Origin: Sphingomonas sp. IW22
GTDB lineage: Bacteria > Pseudomonadota > Alphaproteobacteria > Sphingomonadales > Sphingomonadaceae
Assembly (NCBI RefSeq): GCF_041321155.1
Contig: NZ_JBGGWB010000004.1
Span: 62,001-126,000 of the forward strand
Length of the DNA stretch: 64,000 nt
Direction of reading: 5' to 3'
A program made the position numbers and the translations under genes. A model generated the notes under the pieces. That model saw only the letters and a list, made by a program, of their open reading frames with translations. It ran no database searches and was not told where the DNA came from. Shown here piece after piece: positions 51,439 to 59,261 of this stretch. Every line of letters starts with the position of its first letter. The stretch's first letter is position 1.

Positions 51439-52599
51439 ATGAGTATTTATGAACTGGCCATACTTGGCGCCGCAACGCCAGAGGAGCGCGCGACACTGAC
51501 AGCGACGCTCACCGATATCGTTTCCGACTTTGGATTGACGTTGGGGGACGATATAGTTGTGCATAATGCGGAATCGCTGGGTGGGCGGCACAAGCCAGCA
51601 GCATTCGCAGGTGCATATTTTGGAGGAAATGCCCAACAAGATCTCGAAGCGGCCCAGGACCTGATCCGAGCGAGCGCGCCCATCATTCCCACGATTGCCG
51701 CTGGCGCAGACTTCAATGCTCAGATCCCCCAGTGTCTCCAGCCCATCAATGGGCTAACGCGGCGCGCTGACGATCCAAATATGACTGAACTCGCGTCGGC
51801 AATGCTGGAATGTGTGGGTTTGCTTCGTCGACAGCGACGGGTTTTTGTGAGCTATCGGCGCGTGGAATCCCGAGCAGCTGCGTTGCAACTTCACGATCTC
51901 CTTGCGTCCCGCGGATTCGACGTATTCTTGGATACGCACGACATTAGGCCCGGCGATCCGTTCCAAGATGTGCTTTGGCATAGGCTCGTCGATTCTGATG
52001 TTATGGTTATGCTCGACACGCCTACCTATTTCGATAGCCGCTGGACTCGACAGGAAATAGGAAGAGCACGCGCGAAAGAGATTCAGGTCCTTCGTGTAAT
52101 TTGGCCTGAGCATACGCCAAACAAGCTGACCGATCTTGCAGAGACTATATATCTTGACCCAAAGGAACTCGAAGGGCCGGATGGCCCAATAGTAGCCCAA
52201 ACGGCAGATACAATCGTCCTGGAGGTCGAGCGGCTAAGAAGCCGCAGCATCGCATCTCGATATATGTCGATTACCGGCAAGCTTCGCGCCGACGTCGAAA
52301 AAATTGGTGCGTCAGTGGAAGGCGTCGGTGCACATCGGGCCGTCGCCGTGCGGTTGCTGGACGGCGAAAAGATCTGGGCATATCCGATCGTCGGAATCCC
52401 CACGGCTGAAATTTTGAACGACGTGGCCGATAAGGCGCGACGAGCGGAACAGCAGGAGATACCGGTACTGGTCTACGATCATATCGGCATCCGTGATGCA
52501 TGGAATGCTCATCTCCGATGGCTTGGGGATCATATTCGCGCGGTCCGTACGATTAAAGTTTCCGAAGCCGGATGGGCTCTTGCGGCATGGGAGAATTGA
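51439..52599 (+). CDS. TIR protein with N-terminal sensor-like domain and C-terminal extension (386 aa), gene 2
   Basis: An N-terminal domain of about 120 residues (IYELAILGAATPEERATLTA; RASAPIIPTIAAGADFNAQI) precedes a TIR domain: RRVFVSYRRVESRAAALQLH, ASRGFDVFLDTHDIRPGDPF, and DSRWTRQEIGRARAKEIQVL with WTRQE as WxxxE catalytic box. About 130 further residues follow (RAVAVRLLDGEKIWAYPIVG). The outer domains are not recognised. ATG 51439 starts 5 bases after the ThsB-like stop, and the SLOG gene follows after 2 bases. Confidence 0.75.
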   Translation: MSIYELAILGAATPEERATLTATLTDIVSDFGLTLGDDIVVHNAESLGGRHKPAAFAGAYFGGNAQQDLEAAQDLIRASAPIIPTIAAGADFNAQIPQCLQPINGLTRRADDPNMTELASAMLECVGLLRRQRRVFVSYRRVESRAAALQLHDLLASRGFDVFLDTHDIRPGDPFQDVLWHRLVDSDVMVMLDTPTYFDSRWTRQEIGRARAKEIQVLRVIWPEHTPNKLTDLAETIYLDPKELEGPDGPIVAQTADTIVLEVERLRSRSIASRYMSITGKLRADVEKIGASVEGVGAHRAVAVRLLDGEKIWAYPIVGIPTAEILNDVADKARRAEQQEIPVLVYDHIGIRDAWNAHLRWLGDHIRAVRTIKVSEAGWALAAWEN

Positions 52600-52601
52600 C
52601 C

Positions 52602-53258
52602 ATGACTGAGGCCATTTTTCTTTCGGCGGGCGTGCCAGATCCGAAGCGAGGCCCACAATATGCAGCGACTGCTGACACCGTCGCGATTACAGCCGCAGTC
52701 TCCGCTTTGGTGCACGTCACACTTGGTCGCAGACTTCTTGTCTGGGGTGGTCAACCCGCAATCACACCGATGATCTGGGTGGTCTCGCAAGACATCGGAA
52801 TAAATTACGGACACTGGGTCCGGCTCTACCAGTCTCGCCATTTCAAGGATGAGTATCCCGAGGACAATGAGCGGTTCAACAACGTGGTTTATACGGAAGA
52901 GATCGAAAGGGATCGGGAAAAGAGCTTGCTGAACATGCGTGAACGCATGTTTTCCGAACACAAGTTCAAAGCAGCAGTTTTTATTGGAGGCATGGGAGGA
53001 ATTATACAAGAATATGAGATGTTTCGACGCCTGCAACCCGAGGCTGCAGTGATACCGGTAATCTCCACGGGCGGCGCGACGCTTGACGTAGGAGCGCAAG
53101 TTGAGTCTTTAGCGCCCGACCTAACGGAAGACCGGGACTATGTTGCGTTATTTCACCGCCACCTTGACGTTTCCGTCCGAGAGGAGCGCTTCGAAAGCCC
53201 GGCCCTCCAACCAGCTGTCGTTGAGGAGCGATTTTGGCAGCCCCCTGCCACTGCTTAA
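52602..53258 (+). CDS. SLOG-domain protein (218 aa), gene 3 of the TIR/SLOG operon
   Basis: From ATG 52602: EAIFLSAGVPDPKRGPQYAA, RRLLVWGGQPAITPMIWVVS, KAAVFIGGMGGIIQEYEMFR and PVISTGGATLDVG are the glycine-rich SLOG (Rossmann-like) nucleotide-binding loops. In Thoeris the SLOG domain of ThsA senses the TIR-made signal; here SLOG stands as a separate protein without an evident Sir2 or membrane effector, so it may be the sensor, or the effector may be one of the TIR proteins. Coupled to gene 2 by a 2-base gap. Confidence 0.75.
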   Translation: MTEAIFLSAGVPDPKRGPQYAATADTVAITAAVSALVHVTLGRRLLVWGGQPAITPMIWVVSQDIGINYGHWVRLYQSRHFKDEYPEDNERFNNVVYTEEIERDREKSLLNMRERMFSEHKFKAAVFIGGMGGIIQEYEMFRRLQPEAAVIPVISTGGATLDVGAQVESLAPDLTEDRDYVALFHRHLDVSVREERFESPALQPAVVEERFWQPPATA

Positions 53259-53274
53259 ACGGGGTGGGAACTCA

Positions 53275-53829
53275 TCATTCGCCAGCAAGCCATTCGCTAA
53301 GCTCCGTAGCTGTGTTCCTTTTCTCGTCGAGAACCATCCAGACACGCTTTTGATGACCCTGTAGATCCCCCCAGACAATGCGGCGGTATAATCCCAGATA
53401 CTCCCACGACGCCCACGCTTGCTCATGCGAACTGTCGGATGCTGGGAACAGCGCGATCTTCGTCAGCCCTTTATAACCATCGGCCACGCCCAACTCCCAG
53501 AGCACCCAACGGCTGTCCTTGCTATTCTTGCTTGCTAAAAGGACAAAGCGCTTGGTCTGGCGAATACGGCTCTTTAGCAGCTCCGCCGTTTCCTCCGTCG
53601 TGTATGGGGGCATTTCCGGGTCGATTTCATCAACATAGACCCTGGCTCCGTGCCCTTCCAACACACGAATAGCGCCAACGACCAGATCATCATCTTTGCT
53701 CGAGTGCGAAAGAAATGTGGTGCCTGAGAGGCTACGGGAAGCAGCAGATTTTCTGAGGCTTGCCTGTTCGCTAACATTTAACTTATCAGCGAAATTCCGA
53801 AGCTCGGATTTTGTAATGTATTCGATCAT
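53275..53829 (-). CDS. TIR-domain protein (184 aa), convergent unit
   Basis: After an N-terminal helical part (SELRNFADKLNVSEQASLRK) comes a TIR core: GTTFLSHSSKDDDLVVGAIR, GARVYVDEIDPEMPPYTTEE, RQTKRFVLLASKNSKDSRWV with RWVLWELGVADG giving WxxxE. The Ser-rich FLSHSSKD loop is typical of bacterial TIR NADases. It lies 16 bases from the SLOG gene in convergent orientation and 46 bases after the other minus-strand TIR gene. Confidence 0.82.
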   Translation of the reverse strand: MIEYITKSELRNFADKLNVSEQASLRKSAASRSLSGTTFLSHSSKDDDLVVGAIRVLEGHGARVYVDEIDPEMPPYTTEETAELLKSRIRQTKRFVLLASKNSKDSRWVLWELGVADGYKGLTKIALFPASDSSHEQAWASWEYLGLYRRIVWGDLQGHQKRVWMVLDEKRNTATELSEWLAGE

Positions 53830-53875
53830 AATCGAAACTCTGTTATCGGATATAGACCGAACTCACGGAGCTACC

Positions 53876-54373
53876 TCAGTTCTTTGAGCGGATCGCTATC
53901 GCGTCCTCAATCCAGCTCTCGATTCCGTTCTTGATCGAATCATAGACTGCCTTGCTATCTGTGCCGGAAGGGGTGACCAGCTTCGCTATAGACGATAGCT
54001 TTTTCCCGGTATTTCCATAGCCCACTTCGTCAAACGGATTGCTACCAGCCGTGCACGAATTCCCGTCGTGGCCGAGAAGTTTGTTTATCCGAATACCGAC
54101 CACTCCTTTGCCGGCATCCCAGCCTTTAACGATCTCGCGGATTACCCAAGGCCGGTTCGCTGTTTCAGAGCCGACAAGCACCACCACACAGCTCTTGCCG
54201 TACATGTTGTCATCGATCCATTTTTCGATGGAGGCCTTGCCCTTCCGCTTGACCTCTTCCCACGCATTCGCGGTGCAAAGAGTCTGCCCTTCAAGAGCAC
54301 CGATGTTACGCACTTGCTGGGTGCGCCAAAAATCGTTCGCGAAGTGAAAACTGAAGAAAACGCGCCGCGCCAT
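53876..54373 (-). CDS. ThsB-like TIR protein (DUF1863 type), paralogue of 50945
   Basis: From ATG 54373 the product starts ARRVFFSFHFANDFWRTQQV, almost the same as the 50945 protein, with ASIEKWIDDNMYGKSCVVVL and TANRPWVIREIVKGWDAGKG (W76-x3-E80). The shared opening fixes both starts and shows a duplication within the element. It leads a two-gene minus-strand unit with the TIR protein at 53275. A separate signal specificity for each TIR/ThsB-like unit is possible. Confidence 0.78.
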   Translation of the reverse strand: MARRVFFSFHFANDFWRTQQVRNIGALEGQTLCTANAWEEVKRKGKASIEKWIDDNMYGKSCVVVLVGSETANRPWVIREIVKGWDAGKGVVGIRINKLLGHDGNSCTAGSNPFDEVGYGNTGKKLSSIAKLVTPSGTDSKAVYDSIKNGIESWIEDAIAIRSKN

Positions 54374-54519
54374 AAGGCCCCCTTTTGTTCTCCGGTCTTC
54401 TACAAGCCCAGCCTTTGTTTCGCCAGTGAAATCGATCCTGAAATGATCTGCTCGCGAATGAAGTGCGGTAATTGAGTCCAAGCGGATTCATCCGGCAATC
54501 AGGCGTCGCTGCGCGACGC

Positions 54520-54578
54520 GAGTGACGGGCCGACCACCGCCAGCTCTTTGGGTTAGCGCGGCGGTCGGCCCGTCACTC
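54520..54578. repeat. Long inverted repeat inside the right end of the element
   Basis: GAGTGACGGGCCGACC (54520-54535) and GGTCGGCCCGTCACTC (54563-54578) are exact complements, with further pairing outward (CGCGA...TCGCG) and a 27-base loop. It lies 42 bases inside the right boundary, in the promoter side of the minus-strand TIR unit; it may be a recombinase site or a regulatory hairpin. Confidence 0.65.
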
Positions 54579-54620
54579 ATCGCGAGCAAAAGAGACAGTC
54601 TCTGAAGCCGGACCTAACGA

Positions 54621-54986
54621 GCAGCTATGTCGGCCCAGGCTGATGCTGGGAAGCGTTGCGTTGGTGAGCACATTGGCCAGGATCGAGTAGTAAGGCGGCC
54701 AGTGTTTGAAGCGTCGGGGAACGTACCGGACAATCTCATAGGGGATGCCGCGCGCCGCCATCCACGCCGCCATCATCTCCTGATAGGCATAGGTCTCGGG
54801 CTTCTCGGCCCCGGGATCGGCGGACAGGACGAGATCAGGAGCCTCGCCGCGGGCCTCCAGCTCCACGAGCAGCGCGGTGGAATCGACGCCGATACCGTAG
54901 GCGAGGACGACCGGTGGCGGGGCGGAAACCAGGATGTAGTCGGGAGACCGGGCCATCCCGGCCTCGGCGTGAGGAAAAGCGGACAT
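54621..54986 (-). pseudogene. PAPS-reductase-family protein, N-terminal half (interrupted by transposon)
   Basis: From ATG 54986: DYILVSAPPPVVLAYGIGVD carries a degenerate PP-loop (GIGVDS at 31-36), followed by DLVLSADPGAEKPETYAYQE, RRFKHWPPYYSILANVLTNA and SISLGRHSC at the break. Host codons end with TGC at 54623-54621; beyond it the element sequence adds LGPASETVSFARDE-type readthrough to a stop at 54573. The C-terminal half is at 44828-45430 and rejoins in frame. An alternative start is ATG 54956, which has GAGGCCGGG upstream. Confidence 0.88.
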
Positions 54987-55047
54987 GAAGGATGGCCTCG
55001 GATCTTGAAGGCGGTCATCGCCTCCGATCCTCCAGACCCCCCTCCCC

Positions 55048-55428
55048 TCATTCCTGGCGGCTGGGCTCGCCCAGGAGGATGACGGCGATCGACGGCTTGT
55101 CATCGGCATCGAGCTTGCGGCTGTCGAACACCTGTCGGCCGCCGAGGCCGATCGTCAGCATCTCGAAGGTCGGCGAGATGCCGCCGTTGGCGTTCGCGAT
55201 GTTCGTGCCGTGATCGTGATACTGGATGTCGACGAAGCTGGGCGGCGCGCCGCGCTTGTGCTCGCCGAAGAAGAACGTGACCCTTCGCCCGTCCGACGTC
55301 TTCGCCGTTATCGTGAAGTTGCCGTCGGGGATGTCGACCGGAAGCGTCGGCACGTCGTTGAACCGGGCAAAGCCGATGCTCTCGGCATCGGCCGCCGTCA
55401 TGACGGGGAGGGTCGTGATGTCAGCCAT
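55048..55428 (-). CDS. Hypothetical protein (126 aa) between Mom-like and PAPS-reductase genes
   Basis: From ATG 55428: ADITTLPVMTAADAESIGFA, GNFTITAKTSDGRRVTFFFG and PSFVDIQYHDHGTNIANANG. A beta-rich domain with a HDHG segment; no family recognised. It overlaps the stop of the Mom-like gene by 8 bases and precedes the split PAPS-reductase gene, so it belongs to the same operon and perhaps to the same modification pathway. Confidence 0.6.
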   Translation of the reverse strand: MADITTLPVMTAADAESIGFARFNDVPTLPVDIPDGNFTITAKTSDGRRVTFFFGEHKRGAPPSFVDIQYHDHGTNIANANGGISPTFEMLTIGLGGRQVFDSRKLDADDKPSIAVILLGEPSRQE

Positions 55429-56245
55429 GGTTGGTCTCCGCATCGACAGGAAAGAGCGGCAGCGTGGGGTGCCGGATCGGAAGAGCCTTGGGATAGGGCA
55501 ACCGGGGGAGCGCGCGGCCTCGGCGGCGCGCCTCTCGGGTGAGCTCGAAGCAATAGGCATAGAGCCCGGCTTGCTGGTGGGCGAGGAGATGCCGCTCGCG
55601 TTGAAGCCGCCAGAGCCAGCGGCGCGGCTCCTCGCCTATCGACGGCCTCGGGACGCCGAGCGCGACCAGCTGGTCGATCGCACCAGCATGTCCTTGCTCG
55701 CCGAGACGAATTTTTGAGAGGGTCCGTCCCGAGATGGTGATGTCGCCGACGCGGAGCATGGTACGCGGCCTCGTGATCGCCCGGTGCGCGGCCGAGAGCG
55801 CGCAATAGACCCGGCCAATATGCCCGGCGCCGGGGTCGCTATACGAGACCACGGCCTCGATTCCCGGCCGTTCACGGCGGAGGTGCCGGAAGGCGCGCGC
55901 CACGAAGAAGCTCTCGCCGTTCTGCGGCACTGCGTCGGTCAGGATGAGACGGGCCAGGACGCAGCCGCGTGCGGGATCGTCGAAGCCGGTGTGGCGTGAG
56001 ATCACGGCGCCGGTGGTCGGCACTGCGAAAACGGCGACGCCTTCGAGAGCACCACTGCGATCGAACAGGCCGACAGCGACTTGGGCCGCCGGATAGGTCG
56101 GGAGGTAGTGGTGCCGTGCGATGAACGCGCGCGCCACGGCATGGTCGATGACCTCGACCCGATAGGCGCTTGGATCGATGAGCTCGAGGTCGCGCGCCCA
56201 TAGCGCGCGCCGCTCGCGCCATCGCTGGCTGCGGTCGGTTTGCAT
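55421..56245 (-). CDS. Mom-like GNAT-fold protein, possible DNA-modifying enzyme (274 aa)
   Basis: RAFIARHHYLPTYPAAQVAV, LFDRSGALEGVAVFAVPTTG, CVLARLILTDAVPQNGESFF and EAVVSYSDPGAGHIGRVYCA resemble the Mom family (phage Mu Mom, GNAT-like), which adds a methylcarbamoyl-type group to adenine in DNA to escape restriction. Key His-His-Tyr and SYSDP-x-GH-x-G segments are present. The neighbours are PAPS-reductase-like proteins, so a DNA-modification cluster is possible. Enzymatic role is inferred. Confidence 0.6.
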   Translation of the reverse strand: MQTDRSQRWRERRALWARDLELIDPSAYRVEVIDHAVARAFIARHHYLPTYPAAQVAVGLFDRSGALEGVAVFAVPTTGAVISRHTGFDDPARGCVLARLILTDAVPQNGESFFVARAFRHLRRERPGIEAVVSYSDPGAGHIGRVYCALSAAHRAITRPRTMLRVGDITISGRTLSKIRLGEQGHAGAIDQLVALGVPRPSIGEEPRRWLWRLQRERHLLAHQQAGLYAYCFELTREARRRGRALPRLPYPKALPIRHPTLPLFPVDAETNHG

Positions 56246-56263
56246 GAGGTGATGATCCGAAGG

Positions 56264-56587
56264 TCAGAGCAGACGAGGCTGACGGGCGTGATCGTCCAGC
56301 ATTTGCCGTGCGAAGCGCTCGGCGCCCGCCTGGTCGGTTGATGGGAGCAGGTCGTGTGTGCAAAGCAGGCGAAAGCTATGATCGCGTTCCATCGCGCACA
56401 GCCATCGATCACGGCCCTCGACATCCACCATCGTGAGGGCGAGGCACCGCGACCCGGCATAAGGGTTGGTGTCGATCGGATCGCCGGCGAAGCCGGCCAG
56501 CGACCAGAAGCGCCAGCCGAGCGGCGGCTGATCCTCGATCTCGGCGGTGAGGCGACATTGGCCGATGGCGACATCGATCGCCGTCAT
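56264..56587 (-). CDS. Small hypothetical protein (107 aa)
   Basis: From ATG 56587: IDVAIGQCRLTAEIEDQPPL, RFWSLAGFAGDPIDTNPYAG and RDRWLCAMERDHSFRLLCTH. It looks like a compact domain with two conserved-type Cys. The ATG overlaps the stop of the PAPS-reductase-like gene (ATGA). Function unknown; probably an accessory of that enzyme. Confidence 0.6.
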   Translation of the reverse strand: MTAIDVAIGQCRLTAEIEDQPPLGWRFWSLAGFAGDPIDTNPYAGSRCLALTMVDVEGRDRWLCAMERDHSFRLLCTHDLLPSTDQAGAERFARQMLDDHARQPRLL

Positions 56588-57735
56588 CGCGCGGCCTTCC
56601 GTGGCGCGACCGCGAGAAGCTCGGCAAATCGCTCCATGATCGAAACCGCGGTGGGAAAGCGGTCTGGCAGGGAATGGCGTGCCAGGATCGGGCGCCGGGC
56701 CGCGGCAATGTCCTCGGCCTCGGCCGGAGTGGGCAGCCGGGGCGGCCAACCTTTGACGTATCGCAGACCTGGCGGCATCGACGCTTCTAGACGGCGGCGC
56801 TCGAGCTGGTCGGCCTTGGCGCGCGCGACGTCCGACCTGAGCCCGGCGCTCAGCAGCCGGGGCGCGACGTCGGCGAGCCACCGCGTCGGCTGGAAGGGGA
56901 ACGTCGAACGAGCCTCGATGCCGACCAGTTCACGATAAACCTCGGCATTCGACGGCGCCGCTGCCGACGCCTCGAGGTCCTGCAGCGAGGCGAAAATGCA
57001 ATAGCGACAGGACAGCCGGCTCGAGCCCCACGTCGAATAAGCTTCATGCAGCAGGATCCCGAGCATGCGGTGGGCGTGAAACACGTCGCTGCTCGTCCAG
57101 TCGGCAATCGGATGCCACGTCATCATCGTCGTTCCGTGCCGGTTCCCGGCCTTGGCGTACCGCTCGTCGGCCTTGGCGATCGGGATCGAGGCCCGGTTGT
57201 GGCTTTCGTCGCGGCGCAGCCCGAGAACGGAGATGATTTGTTCGCCCTGGTGCATTCGGGCAACCGCCGGTCCGATCACCGCCGCCTTCATTTCGGATTG
57301 GCAGAAGCGAAGCGATGCCGACGACCACGGTCCGATCAGATTATAGGTCTCGAGCGCCGCGTATCGCCGCTTGCCGCTCTCGAAACGCTGGATCCAGCGA
57401 TCGACCAGGTCGCCCGCCGCTCGCCGGACGACAGTGAGCGGCATGCCCGCCTCGGCGGCGATGCGCTGGACGGTCTCCGGGGTCGTGGCCCATTCGGCAC
57501 GGCCGAGATCGGCATGGATCGCCATCCGCCGTTCGCGCGGATGACCGACGAGATCGAGGAATAGGTTGACCGCGGCCATCGCGGCGCTCGAATCCTTTCC
57601 GCCCGACAGGTTGAAGACGATCCAGGCGCCGGCCCGGATAGCGCCGATGATTTCGGGCGTGAGGGCAATGCCCGGAAGCTCCGGGCTGATCATGTGCGAT
57701 GAAGCCGCCGAGGCGAGGCGAGCGTGGTGGATCAT
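56584..57735 (-). CDS. PAPS-reductase/DndC-like PP-loop protein (383 aa)
   Basis: From ATG 57735 (GGAG ribosome site): GAWIVFNLSGGKDSSAAMAA has the PP-loop SGGKDS (44-49), then MAIHADLGRAEWATTPETVQ, RRYAALETYNLIGPWSSASL RFCQSEMKAAV, DWTSSDVFHAHRMLGILLHE and SRLSCRYCIFASLQDLE. This is the PAPS-reductase superfamily, which includes CysH and DndC; the C-x2-C (SCRYC) and RFC cysteines could bind metal. With no sulfate assimilation genes nearby, a role in nucleic-acid or nucleotide modification is more likely. It follows the 214-aa gene and precedes the Mom-like gene. Confidence 0.8.
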   Translation of the reverse strand: MIHHARLASAASSHMISPELPGIALTPEIIGAIRAGAWIVFNLSGGKDSSAAMAAVNLFLDLVGHPRERRMAIHADLGRAEWATTPETVQRIAAEAGMPLTVVRRAAGDLVDRWIQRFESGKRRYAALETYNLIGPWSSASLRFCQSEMKAAVIGPAVARMHQGEQIISVLGLRRDESHNRASIPIAKADERYAKAGNRHGTTMMTWHPIADWTSSDVFHAHRMLGILLHEAYSTWGSSRLSCRYCIFASLQDLEASAAAPSNAEVYRELVGIEARSTFPFQPTRWLADVAPRLLSAGLRSDVARAKADQLERRRLEASMPPGLRYVKGWPPRLPTPAEAEDIAAARRPILARHSLPDRFPTAVSIMERFAELLAVAPRKAAR

Positions 57736-57773
57736 GGTCTGCTCCGGCGGCGAGAGGGCGAACGCGAGGCCGG

Positions 57774-58418
57774 TCAGGCGAACAGCCGATCCGCCTGGGT
57801 GACGGACGGCGAGAGCTGCAGGTCCCGCCGAAGCTGCTGCGCAAAGCGATCGGGGGCGAGCAGTGCAGTGACGGGCGCGAAGTGATTGCGCTGGCCGCAA
57901 TAGTCGGTTCGGCCGCTGACGCGGCGGTAGAGAACCTCCCGATCCTGGCCCAGCCCGCCTAGCGAGAGCTGGACATAAACCTCGTCACCATGGAGCGTGA
58001 TCTCGCCGGAGACCGCAGCACCGCCCTTGTTGGAGCGGACGGAGTAGCTCTCGGCCTCGAGGCCCAGGGCCTCGGCGAGCCGGCGCATCGCGGTCCGCCC
58101 TTCGGCATGGAAGGTGCGCTTCGCGGCCTCGTCATAGGCGACGCCGCGATAGGCGAGCGTGCGAAGCACAGGATGTCGGCGGATTTCGGCGATCTGGTCC
58201 ATGCAGGTGCGGCGCAGGGCCATGCTGTCCGGGCGGCGCTCGGCTACCGACACGAGGTGCCTCACGAGCAGGATGACGGCTGCGTCGGTCTCAGCGTCCT
58301 TTCCGGCATTGCGACAGTCGGTGATCGCCGCGTGAATGGCGTGCAATCCTGCGCCGATGGTGGTCAGGGCGCTGGGGTCGAGCGCCTGCTGGTGGCGCAT
58401 CGCGACATCGTAGGTCAT
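57774..58418 (-). CDS. Hypothetical protein (214 aa)
   Basis: Helical N-terminal half (TTIGAGLHAIHAAITDCRNA; VILLVRHLVSVAERRPDSMA) and a beta-type C-terminal half (GAAVSGEITLHGDEVYVQLS). No family recognised. It sits between the PRTRC cassette and the PAPS-reductase-like gene, transcribed with them on the minus strand. Coding character is clear from length and composition. Confidence 0.65.
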   Translation of the reverse strand: MTYDVAMRHQQALDPSALTTIGAGLHAIHAAITDCRNAGKDAETDAAVILLVRHLVSVAERRPDSMALRRTCMDQIAEIRRHPVLRTLAYRGVAYDEAAKRTFHAEGRTAMRRLAEALGLEAESYSVRSNKGGAAVSGEITLHGDEVYVQLSLGGLGQDREVLYRRVSGRTDYCGQRNHFAPVTALLAPDRFAQQLRRDLQLSPSVTQADRLFA

Positions 58419-58502
58419 GGACGGGGTACTCCGGTCTCAAGCGCAAATCCGCTCGACCAGCCCCTCCCCTCTCTTCTCCTTCACGCCGGCGGGCGTCGAC
58501 GA

Positions 58503-59261
58503 TCAAGCAGCCGCCGGCAGGGGTATCGGGGCGCAGCGTCCGCTGCCGAGATTGATGAAAGCTCCGGCGTGACCGATCGACCCGCGACCGAGCAGGTCGA
58601 ACAGGAGTGAGAGCGCGTGGCTCGCGACGATGCGGTTCACGAAGAGGGATTGTCGCTCCAGGGCCTCGGCGACCGAGCAGGATGGCGCGTCGTCGTCCGG
58701 CACGCTCTCGTCAGCGAGTTCCGGAAAATATTCGAGGACGGTGGGCAGGCGACGCTCGTTCCGGCGATGGGCAGCGGCGGGGCAGCCGATGATGTATTGG
58801 CCATCGCCGGCGCGGTTGCCGAGGTCCAGCCAATAGGCGGGTGCCTTGGACCCTCCACCGAGCGCGGCGCCGAGGGCGCGGCGAGCTGAGGCGGTATCGA
58901 CGCAGCTGATCAGAATGTCCGCCCCCGATACATCGATCGCCTCGGGCGCTCGGCCGTGAACGGCTCGCCAGGCGAGACCGTGCGCAAGGTTGATCCGCTC
59001 CGTCAGCGTATGGGCTTTGGAGTTGCCGAGATCGCAGCGGTAGAAGGGCTGCCGGCCGAGGTTCGCCTCGGTTACGACGTCATCGTCGACCACGATCACA
59101 TGAAGGGATCGCGACGAAATTGCGCGCAACGCCGTATCGAGCGAGGCGAGGCCCATCAGAATCTGGGCGCCATTTCCCCCGCACCCGATCAGAACGACAT
59201 TGATTACGCGGTGGTGGAGCCCTTCCGGCAGGAAGTGGCGATCACGTGTTTCAGGCGTCAT
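58503..59261 (-). CDS. PRTRC system ThiF family protein (E1-like, 252 aa)
   Basis: From ATG 59261: HRVINVVLIGCGGNGAQILM has the nucleotide-binding GxGGxG, followed by VIVVDDDVVTEANLGRQPFY RCD and GADILISCVDTASARRALGA, the ThiF/E1 pattern with a candidate active cysteine in ISCVD. PRTRC stands for ParB-related, ThiF-related cassette. The protein probably adenylates an unknown partner, perhaps PRTRC protein C or E. Its start overlaps protein A by 11 bases. Confidence 0.88.
   Translation of the reverse strand: MTPETRDRHFLPEGLHHRVINVVLIGCGGNGAQILMGLASLDTALRAISSRSLHVIVVDDDVVTEANLGRQPFYRCDLGNSKAHTLTERINLAHGLAWRAVHGRAPEAIDVSGADILISCVDTASARRALGAALGGGSKAPAYWLDLGNRAGDGQYIIGCPAAAHRRNERRLPTVLEYFPELADESVPDDDAPSCSVAEALERQSLFVNRIVASHALSLLFDLLGRGSIGHAGAFINLGSGRCAPIPLPAAA

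Larger units (their letters stand above)
45431..54620. mobile_element. 9.19-kb Tn554/RIT-like element carrying a TIR/SLOG cargo
   Basis: Boundaries follow from the split host gene: host sequence stops at 45430 and resumes at 54621, with the triplet GCA (45428-45430, 54621-54623) at both edges. The ends carry short inverted repeats: TTAGGTCTGGAT from 45431 against TTAGGTCCGGCT read inward from 54617. Three overlapping tyrosine recombinases plus a DUF6262-like gene are the mobility module, as in Tn554-type and recombinase-in-trio elements. Cargo: five TIR or SLOG genes at 50.9-54.4 kb, less GC-rich than the host sequence. Confidence 0.85.
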
